Shown in pieces: positions 33,683-42,308 of a DNA stretch of 64,000 nt. Position 1 is the first letter of the stretch. Every line of letters starts with the position of its first letter. The notes beneath the pieces are model-generated. The model worked only from the letters and a program-made list of their open reading frames with translations. It did not search any database and had not been told where the DNA came from. The position numbers were made by a program, and so were the translations under genes. The stretch is from Lachnospiraceae bacterium (GTDB taxonomy: Bacteria; Bacillota; Clostridia; Lachnospirales; Lachnospiraceae), in NCBI GenBank assembly GCA_910575555.1, contig CAJTFX010000025.1, positions 1 to 64,000 on the forward strand. The letters run 5' to 3'.

Positions 33683-34488
33683 AAGCTATCGTAAAATACC
33701 CAGGAAGCAAATGGGCCATAGCAGACTGGGTGATCGGCTTCTTTCCGAAACACCACAGTTATCTGGAGCCGTTCTTTGGGAGCGGGGCAGTCTTATTTAA
33801 TAAACCCCGTTCTAACATAGAAACTATAAATGATTTAGACGGGAACGTGGTGAACCTGTTTGAGTGGATAAAGAAAGACCCGGAAAAACTGGCCCATGAA
33901 ATTTATTATACCCCATATTCCAGGCAGGCGTATGAAAATAGCTATGCAGCAGTTCAGGAAAGCAGTCTGGAACAAGCCGTTAATTTCTGCATCCGGCTTA
34001 ACATGGGCCACGGCTTCAGGACAAACGATGAAAAAGTAGGCTGGAAGAATGACATCCAGGGAAGGGAACGGGCCTATGCGGCAGCCGATTGGTGCAGCCT
34101 GCCGGAAAGAATTCTGGATGCCGCGGAACGGCTCAGGGGTGTGCAGATAGAGAACCGGCCGGCGATAGAAGTAATAAAACGCTTTAATTATAAAAACGTG
34201 TTAATCTATCTAGATCCGCCGTATATGCCAGGCACAAGGCATGGGAAGCAGTACCAGTGTGAGATGTACGACGAAGAGAGCCATGAAGAATTACTGGGTG
34301 CAGCAGTCCGGCATAAAGGCCCACTGTTAATCAGCGGGTATGACACGGGACTATATAACGATATGTTAAAAGGCTGGCACAGGGAAGAGACTCTTTGCTA
34401 TACACAATTGCGGAGCAGGAAGAAAGAAGTCCTCTGGATGAATTTTGAGCCGCAGGGAAAGCAGATGGAACTGGAGGATTACATGTAA
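33679..34488 (+). CDS. DNA adenine methylase (Dam, D12 class)
   Basis: The 269-residue protein shows motif X KYPGSKWAIADWV, motif I YLEPFFGSGAVLFN, the NDLDGNVVNLF segment and motif IV VLIYLDPPYMPG. It transfers a methyl group to N6 of adenine, probably within GATC-like or other short sites, and may protect phage DNA. The start overlaps the PAPS-reductase-like gene. All catalytic motifs are intact. Confidence 0.88.
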   Translation: MKAIVKYPGSKWAIADWVIGFFPKHHSYLEPFFGSGAVLFNKPRSNIETINDLDGNVVNLFEWIKKDPEKLAHEIYYTPYSRQAYENSYAAVQESSLEQAVNFCIRLNMGHGFRTNDEKVGWKNDIQGRERAYAAADWCSLPERILDAAERLRGVQIENRPAIEVIKRFNYKNVLIYLDPPYMPGTRHGKQYQCEMYDEESHEELLGAAVRHKGPLLISGYDTGLYNDMLKGWHREETLCYTQLRSRKKEVLWMNFEPQGKQMELEDYM

Positions 34489-34511
34489 TGGATTATGGAG
34501 GAAAAGGAAAT

Positions 34512-35111
34512 ATGGAGAGACTGACAGTAAATAAAGACGTTTCTGAAATGGGAATGTATGAACTGGCGCATAATTCTTGCTATGCAAAAGACAGAAACGC
34601 AAGATATAGGGATTATGATATAGATATAGACGCAAGGGAATTAACAAGGAAACTCCTAAAAGACTATGCAGATGGTGATGATTCATTTATTGATGACGAA
34701 AATTTTGACGATTGGATGATGGATTATCTTTATCTGAAAGATGGTATGGATAGCATAGAGGGGCTGATTGCTTTATTCTACCGCAACCTTTGGGCTATGG
34801 CTGATTTGTATGAAAAACTGAAATATTATGAGGACTTAGAGGAAAAAGGGAAACTGCAGAGGCTGCCCTGTGCGGTGGGGGATACAGTGTATGTAAAAAT
34901 GCAGTTTGGAGGATATGCCGAAGCAGAAGTTAGGGATTTTACATATTTTCTTACATGCGGATTCTGCATTGTTGTGACATCAGATAAATTTAATAAGCAA
35001 AGTATACCGTTTTATGAATTTGGCAAAACCGTTTTTCTCACAAAAGAAGAAGCCGAAGCCACATTGAAAGAATTATGGACATCAAACAGACTATTAACAA
35101 ACAAATATTGA
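34512..35111 (+). CDS. Hypothetical phage protein with AVGDTVY domain
   Basis: The 199-residue product has a helical N-terminal region and a C-terminal beta domain LPCAVGDTVYVKMQFGGYAE ending FYEFGKTVFLTKEEAEATL. ATG 34512 (GGAGGAAAAGGA upstream) gives MERLTV, matching the start of the paralogue at 35501; ATG 34488 is an alternative. Proteins with this domain are frequent in clostridial phages, with no known activity. Confidence 0.6.
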   Translation: MERLTVNKDVSEMGMYELAHNSCYAKDRNARYRDYDIDIDARELTRKLLKDYADGDDSFIDDENFDDWMMDYLYLKDGMDSIEGLIALFYRNLWAMADLYEKLKYYEDLEEKGKLQRLPCAVGDTVYVKMQFGGYAEAEVRDFTYFLTCGFCIVVTSDKFNKQSIPFYEFGKTVFLTKEEAEATLKELWTSNRLLTNKY

Positions 35112-35133
35112 TTTAATAAAAAAGGAGATTCAT

Positions 35134-35466
35134 TTGAGCGCGAAGAAAACAGAGAAAAGCAAGGGACAAGCTGGACAGCTAAATTTATTTGACTTTTTGG
35201 AGAAAGAATCAAAACATGAAAAAGAAGAACGGAGGACAATAAACTTTTCTTGCTTCTCAACATTCCGAAGTGAAACGAATGGGGTGATGTATGGGGAATG
35301 CGTTGCAAATCATTGCTGCGATGAATGCGAAGCATATTGCAAATTTTATGAAAAAGCTGATGAATATTATGCAGCGGGAAACGGGTGGGGAAAATCGGTG
35401 GCGCTTACAAAAAGATTTTTCGGGATACCGTCAGTCCCAGAATACGAAGTGGAGATGTATCAATAA
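35134..35466 (+). CDS. Cys-rich hypothetical protein, TTG start
   Basis: The 110-residue product starts SAKKTEKSKGQAGQLNLFDF, with QLNLFDF fitting the beta-clamp-binding motif QLxLF; the middle has ECVANHCCDECEAYCKFY, likely zinc-binding. AAAGGAG precedes TTG 35134. The clamp motif is notable because a DnaN-like clamp is encoded upstream. Confidence 0.55.
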   Translation: MSAKKTEKSKGQAGQLNLFDFLEKESKHEKEERRTINFSCFSTFRSETNGVMYGECVANHCCDECEAYCKFYEKADEYYAAGNGWGKSVALTKRFFGIPSVPEYEVEMYQ

Positions 35467-35500
35467 AAATCTGACAGAGTGCTGAGAAAGGGAAGGAAAC

Positions 35501-36082
35501 ATGGAGAGATTGACAATAGAATATTGCGGCGAATATGTGCCAAAAGGGCTGTGCAGCATAGACAGACAGGGCGGCGCAGATGACTGTGAACTTTGCTATG
35601 AAAATTGCAAAGCAATGAGGGAGGGGAATGATGACTGCAGCGGATGCGTGGTTGATAAATGCTTTGGTAAGCTGGGGAAATACGAAGATTTAGAAGAACA
35701 AGGGAAACTGATGAAACTGCCATGCGCAGTAGGGGATACGGTGTATACAAATTACTCAATGCAGGGATGGTACTTTAAAAGAAAGGACAGGCCATATAAA
35801 GCAGAAGTTGTATTTATTGGAATTAACGGAACGGATGGATATATAAATGCCGATTTTGGCAATGGGCATATGCTGAAATTCGGGTTTTCGGATATTGGGA
35901 AGCGTGTGTTTCTTACCCAGGAGGAAGCTGAAAGCGCAAAAGAAGAATTTATCGGAATCAATGAAACGGATGGATATATAAAGGTTGATGTTGTCAATGG
36001 GAATATCAGGTTTTCGGGAATAGGAAAAACTGAAGTGGTAAGGGAGAATGAGCGAACAGGAAAAGATTTGGATACTGATTGA
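35501..36082 (+). CDS. Hypothetical phage protein, paralogue of the 34.5-kb gene
   Basis: The 193-residue product shares MERLT, the LEEQGKL-type linker, LPCAVGDTVY and KRVFLTQEEAE with the 34512 gene, plus an N-terminal Cys cluster (CELCYENCKAM, CSGCVVDKC). Its C-terminal segment is partly repeated (FIGINGTDGYI and FIGINETDGYI), suggesting an internal duplication. GGAAGGAAAC precedes ATG 35501. Function unknown. Confidence 0.6.
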   Translation: MERLTIEYCGEYVPKGLCSIDRQGGADDCELCYENCKAMREGNDDCSGCVVDKCFGKLGKYEDLEEQGKLMKLPCAVGDTVYTNYSMQGWYFKRKDRPYKAEVVFIGINGTDGYINADFGNGHMLKFGFSDIGKRVFLTQEEAESAKEEFIGINETDGYIKVDVVNGNIRFSGIGKTEVVRENERTGKDLDTD

Positions 36083-36254
36083 CTATATCATAAACACAAT
36101 ACATTCGTGCCATTTGATGATGAATCTGGCATTGACTTTGAAAAAGAGTGTGTCGGTTTTGGAGAAGTTGGGTGCGGTGAGTGCATTCTTAGGCATTTGG
36201 ATAAGTTGGATTGCTAAGTGGTTCGCAGGAGAATGGGAGAAAATAAATGAATGA
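36048..36254 (+). CDS. Small protein with possible membrane segment
   Basis: The 68-residue product has KLGAVSAFLGIWISWIAKWF, a hydrophobic amphipathic stretch near its end. It overlaps the preceding gene by 35 bases and the next by eight. GGGAG lies very close to ATG 36048. Real but unassigned, or spurious; the overlap with both neighbours favours coupling. Confidence 0.4.
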   Translation: MSEQEKIWILIDYIINTIHSCHLMMNLALTLKKSVSVLEKLGAVSAFLGIWISWIAKWFAGEWEKINE

Positions 36255-36459
36255 CATTGAAATATATGCTGAAAAGTTAAATAGAATGTATCCAATATAT
36301 TACAGACTTGACTCTGAAACGAAAAAGATTGTTTCTGAAATCGCAAAAAAGTATCCGTATAGCGTAGAATACGTTGCACGTGTATTTTTAATGTGCGGGT
36401 ATAATCAGGAGGAAACAGAAAAATATGTTATGCGGGAAATGATGTATGGCATTAGGTAG
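36247..36459 (+). CDS. Small hypothetical protein
   Basis: 70 residues, MNDIEIYAEKLNRMYPIYYR, predicted all-helical. GGAGAA lies upstream of ATG 36247. The pattern EIAKKYPYSVEYVARVFLMC occurs in small clostridial phage proteins, without known function. Confidence 0.5.
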   Translation: MNDIEIYAEKLNRMYPIYYRLDSETKKIVSEIAKKYPYSVEYVARVFLMCGYNQEETEKYVMREMMYGIR

Positions 36460-36514
36460 AGACGGAAAGAGGTAAGTGAAAATGAGGTTAGTTTAGAAAT
36501 GGAGAGAGAAAGTA

Positions 36515-36736
36515 GTGGAAATAAGAATATGGCCAAGGAGGCCGGAAGAGAAGGGCGGATACATTATGATGCCCCTGAAAAAGAATGTGCCAGAAGGGCG
36601 GCCTGGATGGAAACTTGTGAAATGCCCGGAATGCGGATGTGAATGTTGGGAAATTCTGTTTCTGCCTATTGTAATTAGGCAGGGGGCAATAGCGTTGCGT
36701 ACGGAATGTGCAATTCGGAAGGGAATGGAGCGATGA
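36515..36736 (+). CDS. Small zinc-finger-like hypothetical protein, GTG start
   Basis: The 73-residue product has VKCPECGCECWEI and a later Cys (RTECAIRKG), suggesting one zinc site. GAGAGAAAG precedes GTG 36515. Its stop overlaps the next start (ATGA). Confidence 0.5.
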   Translation: MEIRIWPRRPEEKGGYIMMPLKKNVPEGRPGWKLVKCPECGCECWEILFLPIVIRQGAIALRTECAIRKGMER

Positions 36737-36939
36737 CTGATAAATGCTCGATTTGCGGTAGAAGATTAAAAAATTTACAGAGCAAGGAACTTGGTTATGG
36801 CCCAATATGTTATAGAAAAAAAATTGGAATTGCTCTGCATTCTGGCATTAAGAATGTTGGTTCATCTGCAAGCGGAACATATAGGAACGATTTGTCTGGG
36901 CAGATGTTCATAGGAGATTTTCTTCAAGAGTTTCAATAA
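36733..36939 (+). CDS. DUF6011-type small zinc protein
   Basis: The 68-residue product starts TDKCSICGRRLKNLQSKELG and YGPICYRKK, the typical pattern of this small family. ATG 36733 overlaps the upstream stop. It ends the early operon before the late regulator. Function unknown. Confidence 0.6.
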   Translation: MTDKCSICGRRLKNLQSKELGYGPICYRKKIGIALHSGIKNVGSSASGTYRNDLSGQMFIGDFLQEFQ

Positions 36940-37024
36940 AAAGGGTAAGAGGGCGCTTCCGCAACCCTCCAACAGAATTATAGCATAGTTTTTTATAATT
37001 TGGAAGTAGAAGGAGGGCAAAAGT

Positions 37025-37774
37025 GTGGATGGTCAGAAAACAGATATAAAAAAAATTATTGCTTTAAAAGAGGCGGGGTGGAAAGAGGAAAGAATTGCAT
37101 ATGAGATGCATATGGATACAGAAGATATAAAGGAGGAAATCTCCAAATATATGGGACGGATGACAGTAAGTGAGGAACGGAAACAGGAAAGGGAGGAAGG
37201 AAGCAGAAAAACTCTGATTCTTCTTTCAGAAATGCAGATGAGAACCATTTATGAGAAAGCAGCGTCTATTGGGGCGAAAGAGGCGCTGAAAGTTTTTGAG
37301 GCAGAACGAAAGAAAGAATGCAGAAGTAGGGCCGACAGACGCTTGAGAAACACAAAACTTCTTTTACGGAATTACCATATGCTGAAAGACCATGCAGAGA
37401 AGTCTGTATTTGGGAGAACGCAGATGGAAGAATCAGCGCTGGATATTTTGGAATCTATGATGTCAATTTATGACAGTGAGGTTATTATCGAAAGCATCAA
37501 GCGCAGCGCTACAAGGACGGCGGTGATTGTTTCTCATATTGAAACGATGCTTGGTCTGTATGAGACATATTGCGATAAATCGCAGAGTAGGGAGATAGAC
37601 AGAAGGAGGTATGAAACCTTATGGGATATGTACATGGCAGCGCACACAATGTCACCAAAAGAGATTGCAGAGAAGCAGCATGTATCTCGGGATACAGTTT
37701 ATGCCGATTTGCGGATGGCGACAGAGAAGCTAACAGCATTAATTTTTGGGGTGGATGGCTTGAACGTTCAATAA
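37025..37774 (+). CDS. Late-gene transcription regulator (ArpU/sigma-like)
   Basis: The 249-residue protein ends with a sigma region 4-like helix-turn-helix (MSPKEIAEKQHVSRDTVYAD, LRMATEKLTALIFG); the first 60 residues hold another possible helix-turn-helix (IIALKEAGWKEERIAYEMHM). Position immediately before the packaging genes matches late regulators of Firmicutes phages. GTG 37025 follows AAGGAGG. It likely activates the late promoter in the 37.8-38.7 kb region. Confidence 0.7.
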   Translation: MDGQKTDIKKIIALKEAGWKEERIAYEMHMDTEDIKEEISKYMGRMTVSEERKQEREEGSRKTLILLSEMQMRTIYEKAASIGAKEALKVFEAERKKECRSRADRRLRNTKLLLRNYHMLKDHAEKSVFGRTQMEESALDILESMMSIYDSEVIIESIKRSATRTAVIVSHIETMLGLYETYCDKSQSREIDRRRYETLWDMYMAAHTMSPKEIAEKQHVSRDTVYADLRMATEKLTALIFGVDGLNVQ

Positions 37775-37860
37775 ATCCTCCATCTCAAAAAAGTTTCCAT
37801 TGACATTACAATATATATGTGGCAGAATTGTAATCGTAAAATTCTAAATTAAACGTTGCG

Positions 37861-37890
37861 GGAAGTCTGTATAGTGCAGGCTTCCTTTTT
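37861..37890 (+). terminator. Terminator after the late regulator
   Basis: GGAAGTCTG (37861-37869) pairs with CAGGCTTCC (37877-37885), one G-U pair, followed by TTTTT. It closes the early transcript. Confidence 0.8.
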
Positions 37891-37998
37891 GTTCAAAAAG
37901 GACATAAAAATGGGATAAAGATGATAGTATGCGGGGTTGTGCAATATTTTAGTTTATGGTATATTGTTCCAAATGCTATACAGATGAAGGGAGTAAGA

Positions 37999-38503
37999 GT
38001 GAAGAATATGAGAAAAAAGGTAGCTACAATTTTGGCAGTTCTCGTAATATGTTGTGTTTTTTGGGGATGGATGTTCAGGGCAGGAAGCAAGTGATAATGA
38101 AGATTCAAAGAATAGCCATCAAGAGGTAGAGAATACATTGGAGGAAATTGAAGAAACGCAAAGTGATTGTGCCACAGAAATTTCAGATGGTTATGCTGTT
38201 GTAGAGCAGGAAGAGGTAATGTTGCCGGAAGGCTTTATCAAACTTACCAAAAAGGAAGAAGCTGAATTGCAAAATATAGATGGATTGAGTTGTGAAGCGC
38301 AGCATGATTTGTTTGGGTATGCGAAAAAACGTATATTTGGAATGAACCAGGATATGAAATTAAGGGACAAATTTTGGAGCGTTATAGAGAAAGGTGGCAT
38401 TGAGGATGGAACATGGGAAGATGTAGAGGAATTTGCAGACCAGTTAGTGCTGAAGGAGAACACCGGTAAGAAAATAGGATATTGTAGTAAATTAACTTTA
38501 TAA
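37999..38503 (+). pseudogene. Small lipoprotein, frame broken at a homopolymer in its signal peptide
   Basis: GTG 37999 (AAGGGAG upstream) starts MKNMRKKVATILAVLVICCV, a signal peptide, which reads into a stop soon after. The frame one base back continues GDGCSGQEASDNEDSKNS as a mature lipoprotein with a helical C-terminus (AQHDLFGYAKKRIFGMNQDM). Removing one base in TTTTTTGGGG (38057-38066) would join them and place a Cys for lipidation. It sits alone between two terminators, like a phage-carried lysogeny gene. Sequencing error, phase variation or decay are all possible. Confidence 0.6.
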
Positions 38504-38510
38504 TGAGTGA

Positions 38511-38544
38511 AAACCGGAAGAACATAGGCGTCTTCTGGTTTTTT
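38511..38544 (+). terminator. Terminator after the lipoprotein gene
   Basis: AAACCGGAAGA (38511-38521) pairs with TCTTCTGGTTT (38531-38541), followed by more T. It isolates the lipoprotein gene from the packaging operon. Confidence 0.8.
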
Positions 38545-38695
38545 ATCTGATTAAACCAAGTCAGGAATTTTTGAAAGCGTAATTAATAACGAAGATTTAA
38601 TGTTTTAACAGATAATATTCGCTGCAGGAAGCGGCGGGGCATAAAGCCCTCTTTTTTATTTTTCAGAAATAATACAAACAGTGAGGTGGTGATGG

Positions 38696-39487
38696 ATGGC
38701 AAGGGCAAGGAGCCCAAACAGCATTGAGGCAGAAAAGTTGTATCATGATGGAATGAAGCTGGTCGACATTGCGGAAAAAATGGGGGTTCCGGCCGGCACT
38801 GTCCGCAGATGGAAATCCACGCAGAAATGGGATGGCGAAGAAAACGGGCAGAGCGGAAAGAAAACCGAACGCTCGGATAAAAAGAAAGCGAACGTTCGGA
38901 AACCAAGAGGAGCACCTAAGGGCAATAAAAATGCTGTCGGCCATGCACCATCCACACCAAAAGGAAATACTAATGCAAAAAAGCATGGGGCATATTCCAA
39001 AATAAACCAGGTGTATGGCAATGCGCTTTCAGAAGAAGAATGCTCATTGATGGAGGATATGGTTATATCCGAGGAGAATGAACTGAAAAAACAGATTAAG
39101 CTGCATACTATACGGGAGTTTCGGTTGTTACAGGAAATTAATGAGCTGAAAGAGCGTTCTAAAAATGGCTTGTATGTCCATGCAGTGAAAAAGAAAAAAC
39201 ACATAGTATATGATGAAGAAGGAGAAAAGAATGTTGATTTTGAAGATATAGATACGAACACAGAATATAAGATTAAAGGGCTCGTGGCATTGGAAGCAGA
39301 ATTAACGAAAGTGCAACGGGCAAAAAATAAGTGCATAGATTCACTTATTCGGCTGAGAACAGTGAATGAACGTTATGATGATTTATTGAATGGTTGGAAA
39401 TCAAAAATGATCGCTGAATCCAAGGATAACGATGGCGAAGAAAAAGAGGAAGTATATATTTATATTCCCGACAACGGACGTGATTGA
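38696..39487 (+). CDS. Terminase small subunit
   Basis: The 263-residue protein begins with a DNA-binding helix-turn-helix (LYHDGMKLVDIAEKMGVPAG, TVRRWKSTQKW), then a Gly/Lys/Asn-rich GAPKGNKNAVGH linker and a coiled helical region typical of PBSX-type small terminases. It should recognise the packaging site. GAGGTGGT precedes ATG 38696. It overlaps the large subunit gene by its last bases. Confidence 0.8.
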   Translation: MARARSPNSIEAEKLYHDGMKLVDIAEKMGVPAGTVRRWKSTQKWDGEENGQSGKKTERSDKKKANVRKPRGAPKGNKNAVGHAPSTPKGNTNAKKHGAYSKINQVYGNALSEEECSLMEDMVISEENELKKQIKLHTIREFRLLQEINELKERSKNGLYVHAVKKKKHIVYDEEGEKNVDFEDIDTNTEYKIKGLVALEAELTKVQRAKNKCIDSLIRLRTVNERYDDLLNGWKSKMIAESKDNDGEEKEEVYIYIPDNGRD

Positions 39488-39489
39488 GA

Positions 39490-40908
39490 ATGGCAAAAAT
39501 ATTAAAGCCGCAGCAGGGGCCGCAGGAGATATTTCTTAGTACGCCTGCAGATATTGCAATTTATGGTGGAGCTGCTGGAGGTGGAAAGACGTATGCATTG
39601 TTACTGGAAAGTCTTAGGCATATAAAAAATCCTGGATTTGGCGCAGTGATTTTCCGCCGTCAGTCAATTCAGATTACGCAGGAGGGCGGTTTATGGGATT
39701 CTAGCTTTGAAGCGTATGGAAGCATACGCGGAGCAGTTCCGAAAACTTCGCCCCGCAGGCATTGGAGGTTCCGTTCCGGCGCAAGGGTCAGCTTTGCGCA
39801 TATTGACGGAGATAAAGATTTAGGAAAATGGCAAGGCAGCCAGATAGCCATGATAGGATATGATGAACTGACGCACTTTACAAAGCGCCAGTTTTTTTAT
39901 ATGCTTTCCCGTAATCGTTCTGGCTGTGGGGTAAAGCCATACATACGGGCAACCTGCAATCCGGATGCCGACAGTTGGGTGGCTGAGTTTATCAACTGGT
40001 GGATTGATCCAGAAACGGGTTATCCGCTGCGAGAAAGAAGCGGGAAAATCCGGTATATGGCAAGGTTGAACGAAGATATTGTCTGGGCTGATACCAAACA
40101 GGAACTTGTTTTAAATGGCGTCAATGAAGTAGACATAAAAAGTGTTACTTTCATAGCCTCAACGATAGAAGACAATAAAATCTTATTGGAAAATGACCCG
40201 TCATATCTTGCCAACTTAAAAGCCTTGCCGTTAGTCGAAAGGGAGCAGCTGCTAAAAGGAAATTGGAAAATAAAGCCTGCGGCTGGCTTATTGTTCAAAA
40301 GAACAAAAGTCAACCTTTTGGAAATCTTGCCTACTGATGTCATTCTATGGGCAAGAGGCTGGGATTTAGCTGCAACCTCAGAGGACGAGGACGGTGAGCC
40401 GGCATATACGGCGGGTGTATTGATAGGCAAACGGAAGAATGGCCGGTACATAGTAGCTGATGTTATCAACCGCCGTTGTGATTCCGCAGAGGTCCGGGAA
40501 TTGATAAAGATGACCTGCATGGCTGACCGGGCGAAATACGGAAGGGTGATTACAAGGCTTCCACAGGACCCCGGTCAGGCAGGAAAAGCGCAGGCCGAGA
40601 GCTTTTTGAAGTTTCTGGCAGGATTTACCGTGAAGATATTGCCGGAATCTGGGGATAAGGTGACCAGGGCGGAGCCGTTTTCCGCACAATGGCTTGGCCT
40701 GGAAGGGATGGACAAAGGGAATGTGGATGTACTGGCAGCCCCGTGGAATGAAATGTATTTTAACCAGATGGAGAGCTTTCCACAGTCAAAATTTAAAGAT
40801 ATGGTGGATGCAAGCAGTTCTGCATTCAACGAAATTGAAAATGGCGGAACGTATTCAGCACCGCCGTCGGAAAGCAGTTTAGGGAAGAACAGTTATTGGA
40901 GAAAGTGA
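39490..40908 (+). CDS. Terminase large subunit
   Basis: The 472-residue protein has Walker A IYGGAAGGGKTYALL, Walker B-like AMIGYDELTHF, and a C-terminal RNase H-like nuclease domain with WGWDLA-like ARGWDLAATSEDEDG and LPQDPGQAGKAQ. It powers DNA translocation into the head and cuts it. ATG 39490 is the likely start, overlapping the small subunit stop. Length is usual for this family. Confidence 0.9.
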   Translation: MAKILKPQQGPQEIFLSTPADIAIYGGAAGGGKTYALLLESLRHIKNPGFGAVIFRRQSIQITQEGGLWDSSFEAYGSIRGAVPKTSPRRHWRFRSGARVSFAHIDGDKDLGKWQGSQIAMIGYDELTHFTKRQFFYMLSRNRSGCGVKPYIRATCNPDADSWVAEFINWWIDPETGYPLRERSGKIRYMARLNEDIVWADTKQELVLNGVNEVDIKSVTFIASTIEDNKILLENDPSYLANLKALPLVEREQLLKGNWKIKPAAGLLFKRTKVNLLEILPTDVILWARGWDLAATSEDEDGEPAYTAGVLIGKRKNGRYIVADVINRRCDSAEVRELIKMTCMADRAKYGRVITRLPQDPGQAGKAQAESFLKFLAGFTVKILPESGDKVTRAEPFSAQWLGLEGMDKGNVDVLAAPWNEMYFNQMESFPQSKFKDMVDASSSAFNEIENGGTYSAPPSESSLGKNSYWRK

Positions 40909-40919
40909 GGTAGGTAGAA

Positions 40920-42305
40920 ATGACCGGCAGCAAAGAAATCGGCCGTATCGGGCAGCGGCGGTACGGCGGGGTAATCTATGAAGAATACCTGCCGGAACTG
41001 AGAGGCAGGTATGGGATTGCGACTTACCATGAAATGTCTGAAAACGACGACATTGTAGGGGCTGTTCTGTTTGCGGTGAAAATGCTGGTGCGGCAGGCGG
41101 AATGGAACGTGGAGCCAGGCGGAACTTCGGCAAGAGATAAGGAAGCGGCTGAGTTTGTGGAAAGCTGCATGAATGACATGCAAGACACGTGGACGAATAC
41201 AGTTTCCGAGATTCTGTCGTTTCTCATATATGGATGGAGCTTCCATGAGATTGTGTATAAGCGCCGGATGGGGCGGCGGAAAGACAGCAGGCTATCCAGT
41301 AAATACCAGGATGGCCTGATTGGATGGAAGAAGTTGCCAATCCGGGCCCAGGAATCTCTCTATCAGTGGGAGTATGACGATGAAGACAATCTACTGGCTA
41401 TGACGCAGATGCCGGCGCCGTCCTTCCAGACTTATACGATACCAACGAGCAAGGCTCTTCTGTTTCGGACAGAAAGTCATAAAGAGAACCCAGAGGGGCG
41501 GAGCATTTTAAGGAATGCATACCGTCCCTGGTATTTTAAGCGGAGAATCCAGGAAATTGAAGGTATCGGCATTGAGAGGGATCTAGCGGGGCTTCCGGTG
41601 ATACACGGTCCGGAAGGGCTGGATTTATGGGATAATAATGTCAAAGCGAATATGGAAATTAGGTCTGGATTAGAACAAATGGTTCGGGACATTCGGCGGG
41701 ATGAAATGGAAGGGGTTGTCTTGCCTTATGGGTTTAAGCTGGAACTCTTAAGTTCCGGAGGCACCAGGCAGTTTGATACCAATGTTATCATAGACCGTTA
41801 CGATACTAGGATAGCAATGACGGTTCTTGCAGATTTCATTATCCTTGGGCACCAGAAAGTAGGCAGTTTTGCCCTGAGTTCTGATAAAACGGAACTGTTT
41901 GCAGTAGCTATAGGCGCGTTTCTAGACGTTATCTGTGAGACATTCAACAGCCAGGGGATACCGCCCCTGATTGATATTAACGGGCAGCATTTTGCAGGGA
42001 TTACGGATTATCCGAAAATGACCCACGGGGACATTGAAGATGCGGACATTGCGAAAGTTGCAGCGTTTATTAAGGATATGACGGGGATTGGCGTTCTGGT
42101 GCCGGATGATGGCATGGAGGATTATATCAGACAGGTGGGACATCTTCCAGAAAGAACCTCTGACACCAGGGAGCTGGATGATGCAAGACAGACGCAACAG
42201 GAACAGAGTCAGCCACCGGAGCCGGCTACAGGTGCGGAGCCAAATGAGGAGGAGATTCCAGAAGAGAAAATGGAGGAGGCGAAAAAGCGTCTAGGGAGGG
42301 GATAG
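40920..42305 (+). CDS. Portal protein (Mu gp29-like, DUF935)
   Basis: The 461-residue protein opens EEYLPELRGRYGIATYHEMS and shows FLIYGWSFHEIVYKRR, FRTESHKENPEGRSILRNAY and DTRIAMTVLADFIILGHQKV, all typical of Mu-like portals. It forms the dodecameric ring at the capsid vertex. The C-terminal 60 residues are acidic and Pro/Gln-rich. AGGTAGG lies upstream of ATG 40920. Confidence 0.88.
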   Translation: MTGSKEIGRIGQRRYGGVIYEEYLPELRGRYGIATYHEMSENDDIVGAVLFAVKMLVRQAEWNVEPGGTSARDKEAAEFVESCMNDMQDTWTNTVSEILSFLIYGWSFHEIVYKRRMGRRKDSRLSSKYQDGLIGWKKLPIRAQESLYQWEYDDEDNLLAMTQMPAPSFQTYTIPTSKALLFRTESHKENPEGRSILRNAYRPWYFKRRIQEIEGIGIERDLAGLPVIHGPEGLDLWDNNVKANMEIRSGLEQMVRDIRRDEMEGVVLPYGFKLELLSSGGTRQFDTNVIIDRYDTRIAMTVLADFIILGHQKVGSFALSSDKTELFAVAIGAFLDVICETFNSQGIPPLIDINGQHFAGITDYPKMTHGDIEDADIAKVAAFIKDMTGIGVLVPDDGMEDYIRQVGHLPERTSDTRELDDARQTQQEQSQPPEPATGAEPNEEEIPEEKMEEAKKRLGRG

Positions 42306-42308
42306 CCT

